A stretch of 64,000 nucleotides of DNA, from contig NZ_CAJYGQ010000009.1 of assembly GCF_913773635.1 (NCBI RefSeq), forward strand, positions 62,001-126,000, given 5' to 3'. Positions within the stretch are counted from its first letter, which is position 1. Every line of letters starts with the position of its first letter. A program made the position numbers and the translations under genes. The stretch is from an uncultured Mucilaginibacter sp. (lineage in GTDB: Bacteria; Bacteroidota; Bacteroidia; Sphingobacteriales; Sphingobacteriaceae). The notes below the pieces were generated by a model that saw only the letters and a program-made list of their open reading frames with translations, did not search any database and was not told the origin of the DNA. Shown piece after piece: positions 55,188-64,000 of this stretch.

Positions 55188-55625
55188 TTATTCTTCAATA
55201 ACTTCTACACTTAAAATTTTATCGCCCTGGCGTATTGCGTCAACAACTTCAACGTTTTCAATTACTTTACCAAAGCAGGTATGATGCCTGTCTAAGTGAG
55301 CAGTATTATCACGGCTGTGGCAAATAAAAAATTGAGAGCTACCGGTGTTACGTCCGGCGTGTGCCATTGATAGTACGCCACGATCGTGGTATTGGTTACC
55401 ACCGGTTAGTTCGCAGTCGATACGGGTACCTGAGCCACCTGCACCGGTACCGGTTGGATCGCCGCCCTGAACAACAAAATTAGGGATAACGCGGTGAAAG
55501 GTTACACCATCATAAAAGCCCGATTTAGCCAGGCCTAAAAAGTTTGCAACTGTATTTGGGGCATCCTGATCATAAAACTGGATGGTCATGTCGCCCTTTT
55601 CGGTTTTCATTATTGCTTTGCTCAT
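55188..55625 (-). CDS. Peptidyl-prolyl cis-trans isomerase, cyclophilin type
   Basis: A 145-residue cytosolic protein without signal peptide. The cyclophilin active site appears as VTFHRVIPNFVVQGGDPTGTG, GVLSMAHAGRNTGSSQFFI and LDRHHTCFGKVIE. It speeds proline isomerisation during folding. A TAACTTTG box lies 28 bases upstream (55654-55661). Confidence 0.93.
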   Translation of the reverse strand: MSKAIMKTEKGDMTIQFYDQDAPNTVANFLGLAKSGFYDGVTFHRVIPNFVVQGGDPTGTGAGGSGTRIDCELTGGNQYHDRGVLSMAHAGRNTGSSQFFICHSRDNTAHLDRHHTCFGKVIENVEVVDAIRQGDKILSVEVIEE

Positions 55626-55653
55626 ATTGCTTATGTTTATAAAACAAGGAGGG

Positions 55654-55661
55654 CAAAGTTA
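55654..55661 (-). promoter_or_regulatory. -7 promoter box of the cyclophilin gene
   Basis: TAACTTTG on the minus strand (exact TAnnTTTG), 28 bases before the ATG at 55625. Confidence 0.4.
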
Positions 55662-55792
55662 ATCATTTTGAGCATTACCGTGAACTTATAATAGCTTAAG
55701 TAATTATTCGTTACATTTGATTATGCCCGCTCCCTTTAATATTGCCGGGTTGAATTAATCAAAACCTCATATTTGGTTTTTGTGGCTTAAAA

Positions 55793-57049
55793 ATGAAGAA
55801 GTACTTTTTAGCATTAATCCTTTTGTTATTAGCCTTTGTAACAAAGGCTACATCCATATTAATACCGATGGATGAAGTACAAAAAGACCATTTGAAATCA
55901 TATGGAATAGCTTTTTGGGTTTTAAAAAATGCTGGCGAGGTAGATTGGCTGCTGAACTATCGTGGAGGAAGTTTCATGACCACTTACAGCAAGCAAATTG
56001 AAGATGAATGCAAAATAAGGGGTGTAAGCTATGAAGTGTTGCCCGATGCTAAAGTGACATCCATTTTAACTGAGGTGAGTGATCCATCAGTTAATATGGA
56101 TGTTGTGAAACTTCAAAAGGCACCTAAAATGGCGGTTTATTCCCCAAAAAACAAACTACCCTGGGATGATGCTGTAACGCTGGTATTAAAGTATGCCGAG
56201 ATACCTTATGACGTGGTATACGATGAAGAGGTTTTAAAAGGCGACTTAAGCAAGTACGATTGGCTGCACATGCATCACGAAGATTTCACCGGGCAATACA
56301 GTAAGTTTTTTGCTGCCTTCAGGTACCAGCCGTGGTACCAGGACGATGTCAAGAAACAGGAGGAAACAGCACATAAGCTGGGGTTTAAAAAAGTATCACA
56401 AATGAAGCTGGCCGTAGTGCAGCATATACATGACTTTTGTAATGGGGGCGGCTTTTTGTTTGCCATGTGCTCGGGTACTGATACGTTTGACATTGCCGCC
56501 GCTGCGACCAAAACTGATATTTGCGAAACCATGTTTGATGGTGACGCAGCAGATTCACGCGCTCAGGACAAACTTGATTTTAATCAAACATTTGCGTTTC
56601 AAAATTTTCAGTTAGACATGAATCCAATGTCGCATCAGTTTAGCGATATTGATATGACTAATTTCAGGCAGGTCGATCGTACGCGTGACTTCTTTACGCT
56701 TTTTGACTTTTCGGCCAAGTGGGATGTGGTGCCAAGTATGCTTACCCAAAACCATGATAAGGTTATAAAAGGCTTTATGGGACTTACAACGGCCTATAAT
56801 AAGGCGCGTATTAAGCCTGATGTAACCGTTATGGGCGAAATGAAAACCGGTAACGAAGCCCGTTATATACATGGTGATTTTGGCAAAGGCCAGTGGACCT
56901 TTTACGGCGGCCACGATCCCGAAGATTATCAACATGCCGTAGGCGACCCTCCTACTGATTTAAAGCTGCATCCAAATTCGCCAGGCTACCGTCTTATACT
57001 CAACAACGTTTTATTCCCGGCGGCTAAAAAGAAGAAGCAGAAAACCTAA
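55793..57049 (+). CDS. Secreted protein of the family often labelled asparagine synthetase B
   Basis: A 418-residue protein with a signal peptide (MKKYFLALILLLLAF, ending TKAT). Homologues in Bacteroidota, as I recall, are commonly named asparagine synthetase B, yet no N-terminal Cys amidotransferase or ATP-binding motif of that enzyme is seen. Segments such as FLFAMCSGTDTFDIAAAA and WTFYGGHDPEDYQH look like a glutamine-amidotransferase-like fold near a Cys. It is exported, so asparagine synthesis is implausible. Function unknown. It is convergent with the porin gene at 57087. Confidence 0.65.
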   Translation: MKKYFLALILLLLAFVTKATSILIPMDEVQKDHLKSYGIAFWVLKNAGEVDWLLNYRGGSFMTTYSKQIEDECKIRGVSYEVLPDAKVTSILTEVSDPSVNMDVVKLQKAPKMAVYSPKNKLPWDDAVTLVLKYAEIPYDVVYDEEVLKGDLSKYDWLHMHHEDFTGQYSKFFAAFRYQPWYQDDVKKQEETAHKLGFKKVSQMKLAVVQHIHDFCNGGGFLFAMCSGTDTFDIAAAATKTDICETMFDGDAADSRAQDKLDFNQTFAFQNFQLDMNPMSHQFSDIDMTNFRQVDRTRDFFTLFDFSAKWDVVPSMLTQNHDKVIKGFMGLTTAYNKARIKPDVTVMGEMKTGNEARYIHGDFGKGQWTFYGGHDPEDYQHAVGDPPTDLKLHPNSPGYRLILNNVLFPAAKKKKQKT

Positions 57050-57086
57050 ATAAAGCCTATTCCAGCCTTGTTTAAAATCAAAATAA

Positions 57087-59180
57087 TTAATTATAAAACG
57101 CCCAGCTTACGCCAAATTTTAATTGCTTATCGGGCATTGGGTAACGGTTAACCGTATAGTACCCGTTGCTTTGCAGGCCCTGATTGGCATAATCATACAT
57201 GATAAACAAATTGGTGCGGAATAATGTGGCTTTAATATAAGGCGTTATAACCGGATAAGTAAGGAAACTTATATCAGAACTGTTGTAGAACTGTCCTATA
57301 CCAATGGCGTAATTAGGTGCGTTATATTTAGTGTTATACCGAGCGTTTACACCTATTGAAGCATTAAGCACCTTGAAAAACAAGCGTGTGAAATAAATAT
57401 TTACGTAGTTGTAAAACTCAGGTGTGCGTATGGTTGACTGGTAATCAGAGCGCTGATAGACAAAATAATCTTCAAAATGCCAACGACCGAAGTCAAACCG
57501 TTTTCCTAAAGCAACTTTAAGTAAATTTAATGGAGAGCTTAGTTGAGCGGGAGCAGCATCAATACCTCCCGGAGTTTGAGCCGCAAAGTACTGGTACCCG
57601 CTAACTAAAAAGTACTCTGCCTTTAAATCTAGTTTAAGCTTATCATTAATATAATTGAATGACAGGTTGTTGATTTGCTGTTTACCAATGTCGGTATTAC
57701 GGTACACATAGTGGTTCGAAATCCAGTTTTTGTAAATAAGCGGGGCTTCATTGTTTTGTGCGTAAGCACCAAAAATAATACGACCGGCTTTTTCGCCACC
57801 AGCAATCGTTAGCTTGGCATCATAAAGGTAATCTCCAAAGTTATAACCCTGTACCACCTGTTGAAAGTTACCATCAAGACCCAGACGATCGCTGAAACGA
57901 TAACTAAATTTGGCATTTAATTTTATGTTTTGATAGCTTGACCCTTGTACCTTTCTGACTTGATTACGGAGATTAGTACCCTGCTGCAATGAATCAACTA
58001 TGAACTGGTTATAATGAAATAAATCGTGAGTTAATCCAACATCAAGCTTAACCTCATTTTTAACAAAACTTACTGATTTTCCACGCAAATAAAAACTGTA
58101 GGAAAAGTCGTTCCGAATGTTCATTACCGAAAGCGAATCCTGCGAAACAGTTGAATTAAAAAAGTAATCAGGAAATACCCGGTAGTTATCAGGTTCATTC
58201 TGTATGAACCTGTACTTTTGCGTGTTGTAAAAAAATGTATGAGTAAACCGCTGGGTAGGCAATATTTTTACAGATTCAGTGCCAGCATTCTTTAGCGTAT
58301 CAATGCGGCCTAAATAGTATGATTGCTTAATGTAAGCACCATTATTTCGGTAATTTATGTAAGAACTGTTAAGCCGCACACCCTCCTGCAACTTATCAAA
58401 CAACTGGCCAGGCTCAACGTTAAAAACATCGTTTACAACCGAACCGTTTTCAGGTGCCTTAATGTTGTTAAAAAACAGGTTACCCAGTAGGTTATACCGC
58501 TTTCCCTTTGACTCATACCAGGTGGCAATGGCAGCGTTAAGATCACTCACGTTTTGCCGGCGATAAAACCCGCGCGAACCTGTTGAATTAAAATTAGCAG
58601 TAAAGTTCCAGTTTGGCTTAATGTTTTGTGTATGAATAAGCCTGAAAATTTGTTCGCTGTTTGAATTACCAAAGGCACCACTGTAGAATGATAGATTAGT
58701 GTAGGCAACCCGAGTTCTGAAGTATAAAATATCTTCGGGTTTTAACATGTACGGATCAAGTGCATGCAAGCCAACATCAAAGCCAACAGTTTTCATAGGC
58801 TCAAATAATAAAGGGCGTTGCGGCAAGCCCGTATTTCCTAGATGTATACGCGGCGACCTCGGCTGCATAAGCGGGCTGTAATTCTCAAAATTAGTTAACC
58901 CGGTATCTAATGGAAATACCTGCGTGCTGTCTTTGAGTAAGTCTTCGGTAGTAACCTTCACATACTTTGAAGTGTATATTACAGTATCGCCCTGGTTTTC
59001 CTGCCGTTTTCTTACACTATCAATTGACTGAGTTTGCCCAACCGAGCGGCCGTTGCGTATGGTGTCAACACCATAAGGTCTGTCGGGTATTTGTGCAAAC
59101 GCACAGTTGCCCATTACCAGCAAAAAAAGGGTAAAAAATAAGTAACGCAGCTTACTGAGCTTCAAAGTGTGTTTATACAT
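57087..59180 (-). CDS. Putative outer membrane porin (Porin_10 type)
   Basis: A 697-residue protein with a signal peptide (about 1-29, YLFFTLFLLVMGNCAFAQ). A proline/Thr-rich periplasmic segment (about 30-130) precedes a barrel of many alternating strands ending QLKFGVSWAFYN, the aromatic C-terminus recognised by the BAM machine. I place it in the Bacteroidota putative porin family PF14121 from memory. ATG 59180 is chosen since it starts the signal peptide; an in-frame ATG-like start at 59228 would overlap the PNP gene. It follows PNP and lpxK on one strand, suggesting an operon. Confidence 0.78.
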   Translation of the reverse strand: MYKHTLKLSKLRYLFFTLFLLVMGNCAFAQIPDRPYGVDTIRNGRSVGQTQSIDSVRKRQENQGDTVIYTSKYVKVTTEDLLKDSTQVFPLDTGLTNFENYSPLMQPRSPRIHLGNTGLPQRPLLFEPMKTVGFDVGLHALDPYMLKPEDILYFRTRVAYTNLSFYSGAFGNSNSEQIFRLIHTQNIKPNWNFTANFNSTGSRGFYRRQNVSDLNAAIATWYESKGKRYNLLGNLFFNNIKAPENGSVVNDVFNVEPGQLFDKLQEGVRLNSSYINYRNNGAYIKQSYYLGRIDTLKNAGTESVKILPTQRFTHTFFYNTQKYRFIQNEPDNYRVFPDYFFNSTVSQDSLSVMNIRNDFSYSFYLRGKSVSFVKNEVKLDVGLTHDLFHYNQFIVDSLQQGTNLRNQVRKVQGSSYQNIKLNAKFSYRFSDRLGLDGNFQQVVQGYNFGDYLYDAKLTIAGGEKAGRIIFGAYAQNNEAPLIYKNWISNHYVYRNTDIGKQQINNLSFNYINDKLKLDLKAEYFLVSGYQYFAAQTPGGIDAAPAQLSSPLNLLKVALGKRFDFGRWHFEDYFVYQRSDYQSTIRTPEFYNYVNIYFTRLFFKVLNASIGVNARYNTKYNAPNYAIGIGQFYNSSDISFLTYPVITPYIKATLFRTNLFIMYDYANQGLQSNGYYTVNRYPMPDKQLKFGVSWAFYN

Positions 59181-59214
59181 ATGCCTGCGGGCAATATCTT
59201 TTTGTGGTAAAAGG

Positions 59215-60030
59215 CTACAGTCCGGCAATGAGTTCTTTAAGTATATGGGTCATATGAGGTTCGGCACGCTGCGCAATCTCAATAATCTCTTCAATTGATA
59301 CCGGCTTCAACATTTCAGGAAAGCCTTCATCAGTTAAAACAGATATAGCAAATACCGGTAAACCCATATGGTTTGCCACTATTACCTCGGGTGCTGTACT
59401 CATACCTACCGAATCGCCACCTATAATGCGCAGGTACTTATATTCGGCCCGTGTTTCTAAATTTGGTCCTGTAACCGCTACATAAACTCCTCTATGGCAG
59501 GTTATATTGTTTGATGATGCAATTTGTAAAGCTTTTTGTATCAACTCCTGGTCGTAAGGTTCGCTCATATCCGGAAAACGAGGACCCAACTCATCATAAT
59601 TGGTGCCTACCAGCGGGTTGGTAGGCTGCAGGTTGATATGGTCATCAATAACCATAAGGTCGCCCTTTTTAAAGGCCGGGTTTAAAGCACCACTGGCATT
59701 TGAAACAAAAAGCGTTTTTATACCCAGCATTTTCATCACCCTAACCGGAAACGTAATTTGCTGCATGTTGTACCCTTCATAGTAGTGAAGGCGCCCTTGC
59801 ATGGCTACTACTTTTTTACCCGCCAGTCTACCAAAAATAAGCCTTCCTGAATGGAATTCAAGCGTAGAGATTGGAAAGCCGGGAATGTTGGCGTAAGGCA
59901 TTTGCTTTTCAATTTCAATTTCCTTTACCAGGCCACCTAAACCGGTGCCTAAAATAATACCTGCCTCCGGTTCAAAATCACCTATGCGGCCTTTAATATA
60001 TTCAGTTGTGCGTTGTATACTCTCTAACAT
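59215..60030 (-). CDS. Purine nucleoside phosphorylase, trimeric type
   Basis: A 271-residue cytosolic enzyme that splits purine nucleosides with phosphate into base and ribose 1-phosphate. Motifs: ILGTGLGGLV (phosphate site), ISTLEFHSGRL, MQGRLHYYEGY, VSNASGALN, HINLQPTNPLVG, VTGPNLETRAEY and DSVGMSTAPEV, all typical of the trimeric PNP family. Its start overlaps the end of lpxK by 29 bp, so they are cotranscribed. Confidence 0.93.
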   Translation of the reverse strand: MLESIQRTTEYIKGRIGDFEPEAGIILGTGLGGLVKEIEIEKQMPYANIPGFPISTLEFHSGRLIFGRLAGKKVVAMQGRLHYYEGYNMQQITFPVRVMKMLGIKTLFVSNASGALNPAFKKGDLMVIDDHINLQPTNPLVGTNYDELGPRFPDMSEPYDQELIQKALQIASSNNITCHRGVYVAVTGPNLETRAEYKYLRIIGGDSVGMSTAPEVIVANHMGLPVFAISVLTDEGFPEMLKPVSIEEIIEIAQRAEPHMTHILKELIAGL

Positions 60031-61057
60031 AATTGTTTATCTGTTTATTAAACTGCTCTCCCCCTCCAAGCAAAAATTTTATACCAATTGGCAGTATACG
60101 AATTGGTAATTCTTTCAAAATAGCCATCAATGAAGGGTCATGCAGTCGTTGAGCATCTTTCTCCGTTGTAATGATTACTTTTTTTGGTGCATTACAGTTG
60201 CTAAAATCGGCTGCAAGTTTACCAATATTTTTTGAGCTATATTGATGATGATCGGGGTAACTATGATGAATAACGTTTGATGTGAATTGTTTGATATATT
60301 GTAATAAAGGTTGTGCGTTGGCGATGCCTGTTAGTAAAAACACAGTTGTCTGGGCGTCGGGCATTGGCCCGGCTGCCAGCTTATTTATAGTTTGAAGCGG
60401 TAAGTAATCAATTGCTGTAAAATACGTTTGTTGATAGTTTAATGGCTTTAACACTCGCAACACTTCTTGTTGCTGTTCAGTGGAAAGATTAACAGGACAT
60501 TTGCTTACTACCCAAATATCGGCACGGTAACGGCCTATAAACGGCTCGCGCAAATTACCTGCAGGTAGCATAAGCTTGTTATCGCTTATACGGTTAAAGT
60601 CAAAAAGTAATATGCTTAGCCCGGGAGTTAAAGCCCTGTGCTGAAATGCATCATCAAGTATAACTACATCATGATTATTTTCTAATTGCTTAATACCCTC
60701 TACCCGCTTTTCGCAAACAGCAACAGTAATATCCGGAAACTTTTGTTTGAACTGCGCAGGCTCATCGCCTATGCTTGAGGCGGAACTATTATTTTCGGCT
60801 ATTAAAAATCCTTTGGTATCACGCCCGTATCCCCTGCTTAATGTAGCTAGTTTACCTGTACTCCTAAGCAACCTTACCAGGTATTCTGTCATCGGGCTCT
60901 TACCGGCTCCTCCAACATCAAGATTCCCCACTACAATTACAGGCAGGTTAAATTTAATGCTTGCATAAGCCCCCGCATCGTACAGCCAGTTACGTATAAC
61001 TACGCCAAACCCGTACAATACGGTAAACGGAAACAATAGTAAGCGTAATTTTTTCAT
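60002..61057 (-). CDS. lpxK: Tetraacyldisaccharide 4'-kinase LpxK
   Basis: A 351-residue membrane-associated kinase of lipid A synthesis that phosphorylates the disaccharide precursor at the 4' position. An N-terminal hydrophobic segment (LLLFPFTVLYGFGVV) is followed by the P-loop VGNLDVGGAGKSPM, SRGYGRDTKGF, DDAFQHRAL and LFDFNR. Length fits the family. Its stop lies inside the PNP gene. Confidence 0.92.
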   Translation of the reverse strand: MKKLRLLLFPFTVLYGFGVVIRNWLYDAGAYASIKFNLPVIVVGNLDVGGAGKSPMTEYLVRLLRSTGKLATLSRGYGRDTKGFLIAENNSSASSIGDEPAQFKQKFPDITVAVCEKRVEGIKQLENNHDVVILDDAFQHRALTPGLSILLFDFNRISDNKLMLPAGNLREPFIGRYRADIWVVSKCPVNLSTEQQQEVLRVLKPLNYQQTYFTAIDYLPLQTINKLAAGPMPDAQTTVFLLTGIANAQPLLQYIKQFTSNVIHHSYPDHHQYSSKNIGKLAADFSNCNAPKKVIITTEKDAQRLHDPSLMAILKELPIRILPIGIKFLLGGGEQFNKQINNYVREYTTHN

Positions 61058-61067
61058 ACCAGCTACC

Positions 61068-61075
61068 CAAATATA
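61068..61075 (-). promoter_or_regulatory. -7 promoter box of the lpxK-PNP-porin cluster
   Basis: TATATTTG on the minus strand (exact TAnnTTTG), ending 10 bases before the lpxK ATG, so the leader would be only a few bases. No good TTTG at -33. Confidence 0.4.
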
Positions 61076-61130
61076 TAAAAAGCCAGTAAGATAGGCTTGG
61101 GTTCACGGTGTATCATCAGGTGATTATTGA

Positions 61131-61673
61131 TCAGAAAACAAATTTCTCTTCGGTTTTGGCTGCGTTACGCCTTCCCTCATCACAAACCTCAAAGTAAAAA
61201 AAGTCACTTACATGCCTTGGTACTTTCAAGCCATTAATATCCTGATCATTATACATTATTTTTTGGATACCGTACTTAGCTGATTGCGTTCCCTTTTGAA
61301 AGTAAGAAATTTGCAAAGTATGCTCATAACTACCTGTTGGATTAAACGTTACAGGAAATGTACCTTGCGATTGTTTGTAGCCGGCTTGCAACTTAGCTAC
61401 CCCAAGTTCGGTTTTCAACTTTTGCAAAACGTCATCCACTTCGGCATCTGCTTCGCCATATGCTATAACGGAGTACGGTTTATCAAATGCGTTTAGGGTG
61501 ATTTTTATTTTAGCTTTAATCTCCTTGCCACCTGTTTTTATAACAATATCACTGGTGTCTTTATAAAGATTGTATATCCGGTCAACATCAAGTTCGGATT
61601 CAGAAACCTTTTTTTGTGCCCAAAGCTCACTACATAGTAAAATACTTACAAGTACAAAAAATATCCGTTTCAT
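61131..61673 (-). CDS. Secreted protein of unknown function, tandem paralogue 1
   Basis: A 180-residue protein with a signal peptide (MKRIFFVLVSILLCSELWAQ). The mature part carries DVDRIYNLYKDTSDIVIKTGG, NAFDKPYSVIAYGEADAEVDDVL, ISYFQKGTQSAKYGIQKI and DFFYFEV. It is clearly related to the neighbour at 61818 along its whole length; no named domain is recognised. ATG 61673 is chosen because it starts the signal peptide. A TATTTTTG box lies about 40 bases upstream. Likely periplasmic. Confidence 0.75.
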   Translation of the reverse strand: MKRIFFVLVSILLCSELWAQKKVSESELDVDRIYNLYKDTSDIVIKTGGKEIKAKIKITLNAFDKPYSVIAYGEADAEVDDVLQKLKTELGVAKLQAGYKQSQGTFPVTFNPTGSYEHTLQISYFQKGTQSAKYGIQKIMYNDQDINGLKVPRHVSDFFYFEVCDEGRRNAAKTEEKFVF

Positions 61674-61817
61674 ATTATTGCCGGTACGCTGATTTATATG
61701 CGCAAAAATACAATATTTAACCAATTAATGCTTAAGCGCCTGTTACATCGAAGCTAAGCGATATTTTATTTTACAAATATTGTAAAGCTAATAACGGTTG
61801 GCTAAGCCCAATTGGCA

Positions 61818-62378
61818 TTAGAAATCAAATTTCTCAGGTTTTGAAGTTCTCTTTCTTGCGTTATCGCCTACTTCAAAGTAGAAAAAGTCGCTTGAATACT
61901 TAGGTGTACCATTTTCGCCAACTAATTGGTTTCGCGCCTCCATTTTTTTTATGCCATACTTGGCGTATTGCGTTCCTTTTTGAAAGGTGGATACATCAAT
62001 ATTATTTTCGTAAATGCCGTTTTGATCAAAGTTTACAACATTTTTTGATGGTGAACGCTTGTAGCCTGCCTTAATCTTTGCATCACAAAGCTGGTCAATC
62101 AATTCGTCCATATCACTGTCTGCAAGGGCTTCGCCATAAATAATAATACGGTAAGGTTTGTTATTAGCATTATAGTTTATAAGCACACGCGCGTTAACCT
62201 CCTTATCGCCAACAAATATGGTTGTTTCGGTATTGCCTTTATATTTTTGATATAGACGATCAATGTCTGATGCGGCTGTTTGTGCCTTTACCTGCAACGA
62301 AAAAAATACAGCACAAAGCGCCATTATTGCCTTAAATATGTATGTTTTGCTTATTGAAGGTAAATATCTATTTATCAT
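61818..62378 (-). CDS. Secreted protein of unknown function, tandem paralogue 2
   Basis: A 186-residue protein with a signal peptide (hydrophobic core IMALCAVFFSL, ending VKAQ near residue 33). Shared blocks with 61131-61673: DIDRLYQKYKG, NNKPYRIIIYGEALADSDMDEL, STFQKGTQYAKYGIKKM and SSDFFYFEVGD. A tandem duplication with later divergence is the simplest reading. No function is known. Confidence 0.75.
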   Translation of the reverse strand: MINRYLPSISKTYIFKAIMALCAVFFSLQVKAQTAASDIDRLYQKYKGNTETTIFVGDKEVNARVLINYNANNKPYRIIIYGEALADSDMDELIDQLCDAKIKAGYKRSPSKNVVNFDQNGIYENNIDVSTFQKGTQYAKYGIKKMEARNQLVGENGTPKYSSDFFYFEVGDNARKRTSKPEKFDF

Positions 62379-62594
62379 GATACAATTATAGCAGATTAGT
62401 GTTAAACGCCATCAAAAAATCACGGTTTTAACCTTGTAACACTTTTTATGGTTCAGACTACAATTCGTTTTAATGGATTAACTGCAACAGCATATCACAA
62501 AATAGTTACAAGTAAAACCCCATAGTACAGCACAGTTACACACCTGTGCAATATTATTTTAGTGCAAATTATAACCAGACTTACTAACCAAATT

Positions 62595-64000
62595 ATGCGA
62601 TTTAATTTCATTGCAGCATGCTCGGCATGCCTGCTGTCTTTTATTACTTATCAAACCGCCCTTTCACAACGTATAATGGAAAAACTAGGGCGTGGCGTAG
62701 TAGCAATTAACCAGGGAGGTGGCAAAATTTATGTGGGCTGGCGCATGCTAGGTACTGATCCTGATAATATTGCCTTTAATTTATACAAGAGGACAGGCAA
62801 CAAAGCGGCCGTTAAACTTAACTCTTTTCCTATCACTACAACCACAAATTACGTTGATAGTAATGTCGACTCTACCGTAGCAACCAGCTATTTTGTAAAA
62901 ACGGTTTTAAATGGAAAGGAATCAGAAGTTAGTAAGCCGTTTGTTTTACCGGCAAATAACGGTGCTAAGCCTTACCTTTCAATACCGCTGCAAACCATGG
63001 CTGGTTATAAACCTAACGACGCATCTGTTGGTGATTTGGATGGCGATGGTGATTACGAAATAATTTTGCATCAGGTAAGTCGCGGACATGATAATTCGCA
63101 CAACGGATTTACATCAAATCCTATTTTGGAAGCTTACAAACTCAACGGCACCATGTTGTGGCGTATTGATTTAGGGCGTAACATACGGGAGGGTGCGCAT
63201 TATACCCAATTTATGGTTTATGATTTTGATGGAGACGGTAAAGCCGAGATTGCCTGCAAAACCGCTGATGGTACTATTGATGGCCAAGGCAAGGTAATAG
63301 GCGATTCAACCAAAACATGGCGTAACGAAAACGGGCATATTTTAAGCGGCCCGGAGTATTTAACCATTTTTAACGGACAAACAGGTGCCGCCATTAACAC
63401 CACAGGTTTTGTTGCGGTACGTCATCCTGATACTGAAAACCCGACCACCGAACAGTTAAAAGCAGTTTGGGGCGATGGCAGAGGCAACAGAAGTGACCGT
63501 TTCCTTGCCGCTGTGGCCTACCTCGATGGCAAGCACCCGAGTTTAATAATGTGCCGTGGCTACTATACCCGCACAGTTATTGTTGCCTGGGACTTCCAAA
63601 AAGGCAAGTTAAAACAGCGCTGGTTATTTGATAGCGACGCAAATGCTGAAAACCGTCGTTTCCGCGGACAGGGAAATCATAATTTGACCATTGCCGATGT
63701 TGACAATGACGGCAAAGATGAAATTGTATACGGAGCCATGGTGGTTGATGATAACGGCAAAGGTATTTACAGTACCGGCACTGGACACGCTGATGCATTG
63801 CATGTATCTGATTTAGATCCGAATCGTCCGGGACTAGAGGTTTTTGACATCCAGGAACGCTTTGGTGATGCAGGTGCAAACTTCAGGGATGCGCGTACCG
63901 GTGAAATTATATGGAAAATTCCGTCGGTTAAAGCGGGTGAAGATGGTGAAGGGCCTGGAAGAGGCTTATCATTAGATGTTGACCCACGTTACCCGGGCTT
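62595..64000 (+). CDS. Rhamnogalacturonan lyase, PL11 family (5' part)
   Basis: About 468 residues are visible before the window ends, so the 3' end is missing. A signal peptide (ending TALSQ near residue 27) is followed by RGVVAINQGGGKIYVGWRML and DPDNIAFNLYKR, the standard opening of PL11. An eight-bladed propeller follows, with calcium-binding DLDGDGDYE, DFDGDGKAE and DVDNDGKDE loops and AVWGDGRGNRSDRFL. PL11 lyases cut the backbone of rhamnogalacturonan I by beta-elimination. It lies apart from the PUL of region 3 but supports pectin use by this organism. No convincing copy of the shared operator is upstream. Confidence 0.93.
   Translation, partial: MRFNFIAACSACLLSFITYQTALSQRIMEKLGRGVVAINQGGGKIYVGWRMLGTDPDNIAFNLYKRTGNKAAVKLNSFPITTTTNYVDSNVDSTVATSYFVKTVLNGKESEVSKPFVLPANNGAKPYLSIPLQTMAGYKPNDASVGDLDGDGDYEIILHQVSRGHDNSHNGFTSNPILEAYKLNGTMLWRIDLGRNIREGAHYTQFMVYDFDGDGKAEIACKTADGTIDGQGKVIGDSTKTWRNENGHILSGPEYLTIFNGQTGAAINTTGFVAVRHPDTENPTTEQLKAVWGDGRGNRSDRFLAAVAYLDGKHPSLIMCRGYYTRTVIVAWDFQKGKLKQRWLFDSDANAENRRFRGQGNHNLTIADVDNDGKDEIVYGAMVVDDNGKGIYSTGTGHADALHVSDLDPNRPGLEVFDIQERFGDAGANFRDARTGEIIWKIPSVKAGEDGEGPGRGLSLDVDPRYPG

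Noticed and set aside
62455..62594. Possible operator copy upstream of the PL11 gene
   Set aside because: GCAACAG and GTTACAA are 21 bp apart but share only GnnACA, in the opposite order of quality to the three good copies; too weak.
1..64000. tRNA, rRNA, CRISPR array or prophage
   Set aside because: No cloverleaf-like tRNA sequence, regularly spaced identical repeats or phage structural genes were noticed on either strand.

Overview
The window comes from a Bacteroidota chromosome, most likely family Sphingobacteriaceae (Mucilaginibacter/Pedobacter type). The evidence is two SusC/SusD outer-membrane uptake pairs, a FecI/FecR sigma/anti-sigma pair, a one-polypeptide hybrid two-component regulator, DUF5606 and Porin_10 family genes, -7 promoter boxes of the TAnnTTTG type, and little Shine-Dalgarno signal. 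The genus is inferred from gene content; no rRNA or tRNA gene was seen. Function names rest on motif recognition by eye, not database searches.

Region 1 (1-7842) is a sigma-controlled uptake unit: FecI-like sigma factor (cut by the left edge), FecR anti-sigma, a SusC with an N-terminal STN signalling domain, SusD, and a secreted endonuclease/exonuclease/phosphatase-fold enzyme, closed by a strong terminator.

Region 2 (7941-9006) holds a secreted protein built from about ten DIFGN-type repeats. A 4-base tandem duplication appears to have thrown its C-terminus out of frame.

Region 3 (9083-30499), all on the minus strand, is a polysaccharide utilisation locus: susC-susD-DUF5017-SGNH hydrolase; a beta-helix hydrolase-GH3-sialate O-acetylesterase-like operon; a hybrid two-component regulator; an uncharacterised secreted hydrolase; and a second beta-helix protein. 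Three of these units share a 31-base upstream element made of two direct half-sites 21 bp apart, a good candidate for the regulator's operator. The two GH141-like beta-helix proteins, the esterases and the PL11 rhamnogalacturonan lyase entering at the right edge all point to pectin/rhamnogalacturonan, but the substrate is an inference.

Region 4 (30652-62378) is mostly core genome: a stand-alone CheB domain, a FadL-like porin, proS, a Cys/Met PLP enzyme, a TIGR02757 protein, a nucleoid-associated protein, a small regulator with a palindromic operator, a CAP protein, a second EEP enzyme, a metallophosphatase, a frameshifted AHSA1-type gene, dps, a LysM protein with an overlapping uridine kinase, an AT-rich acyltransferase, lolA-ftsK, an ankyrin protein, an NPP-type phosphodiesterase, a cyclophilin, an lpxK-PNP-porin cluster and two tandem paralogues of unknown function. 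Three short inverted-repeat elements lie between genes here.

Region 5 (62595-64000) is the 5' part of a secreted PL11 rhamnogalacturonan lyase that runs off the window. No insertion sequence, prophage or CRISPR array was seen. The only inter-ORF stretch over 300 bases (7790-8163) holds a terminator and the displaced tail of the repeat gene.
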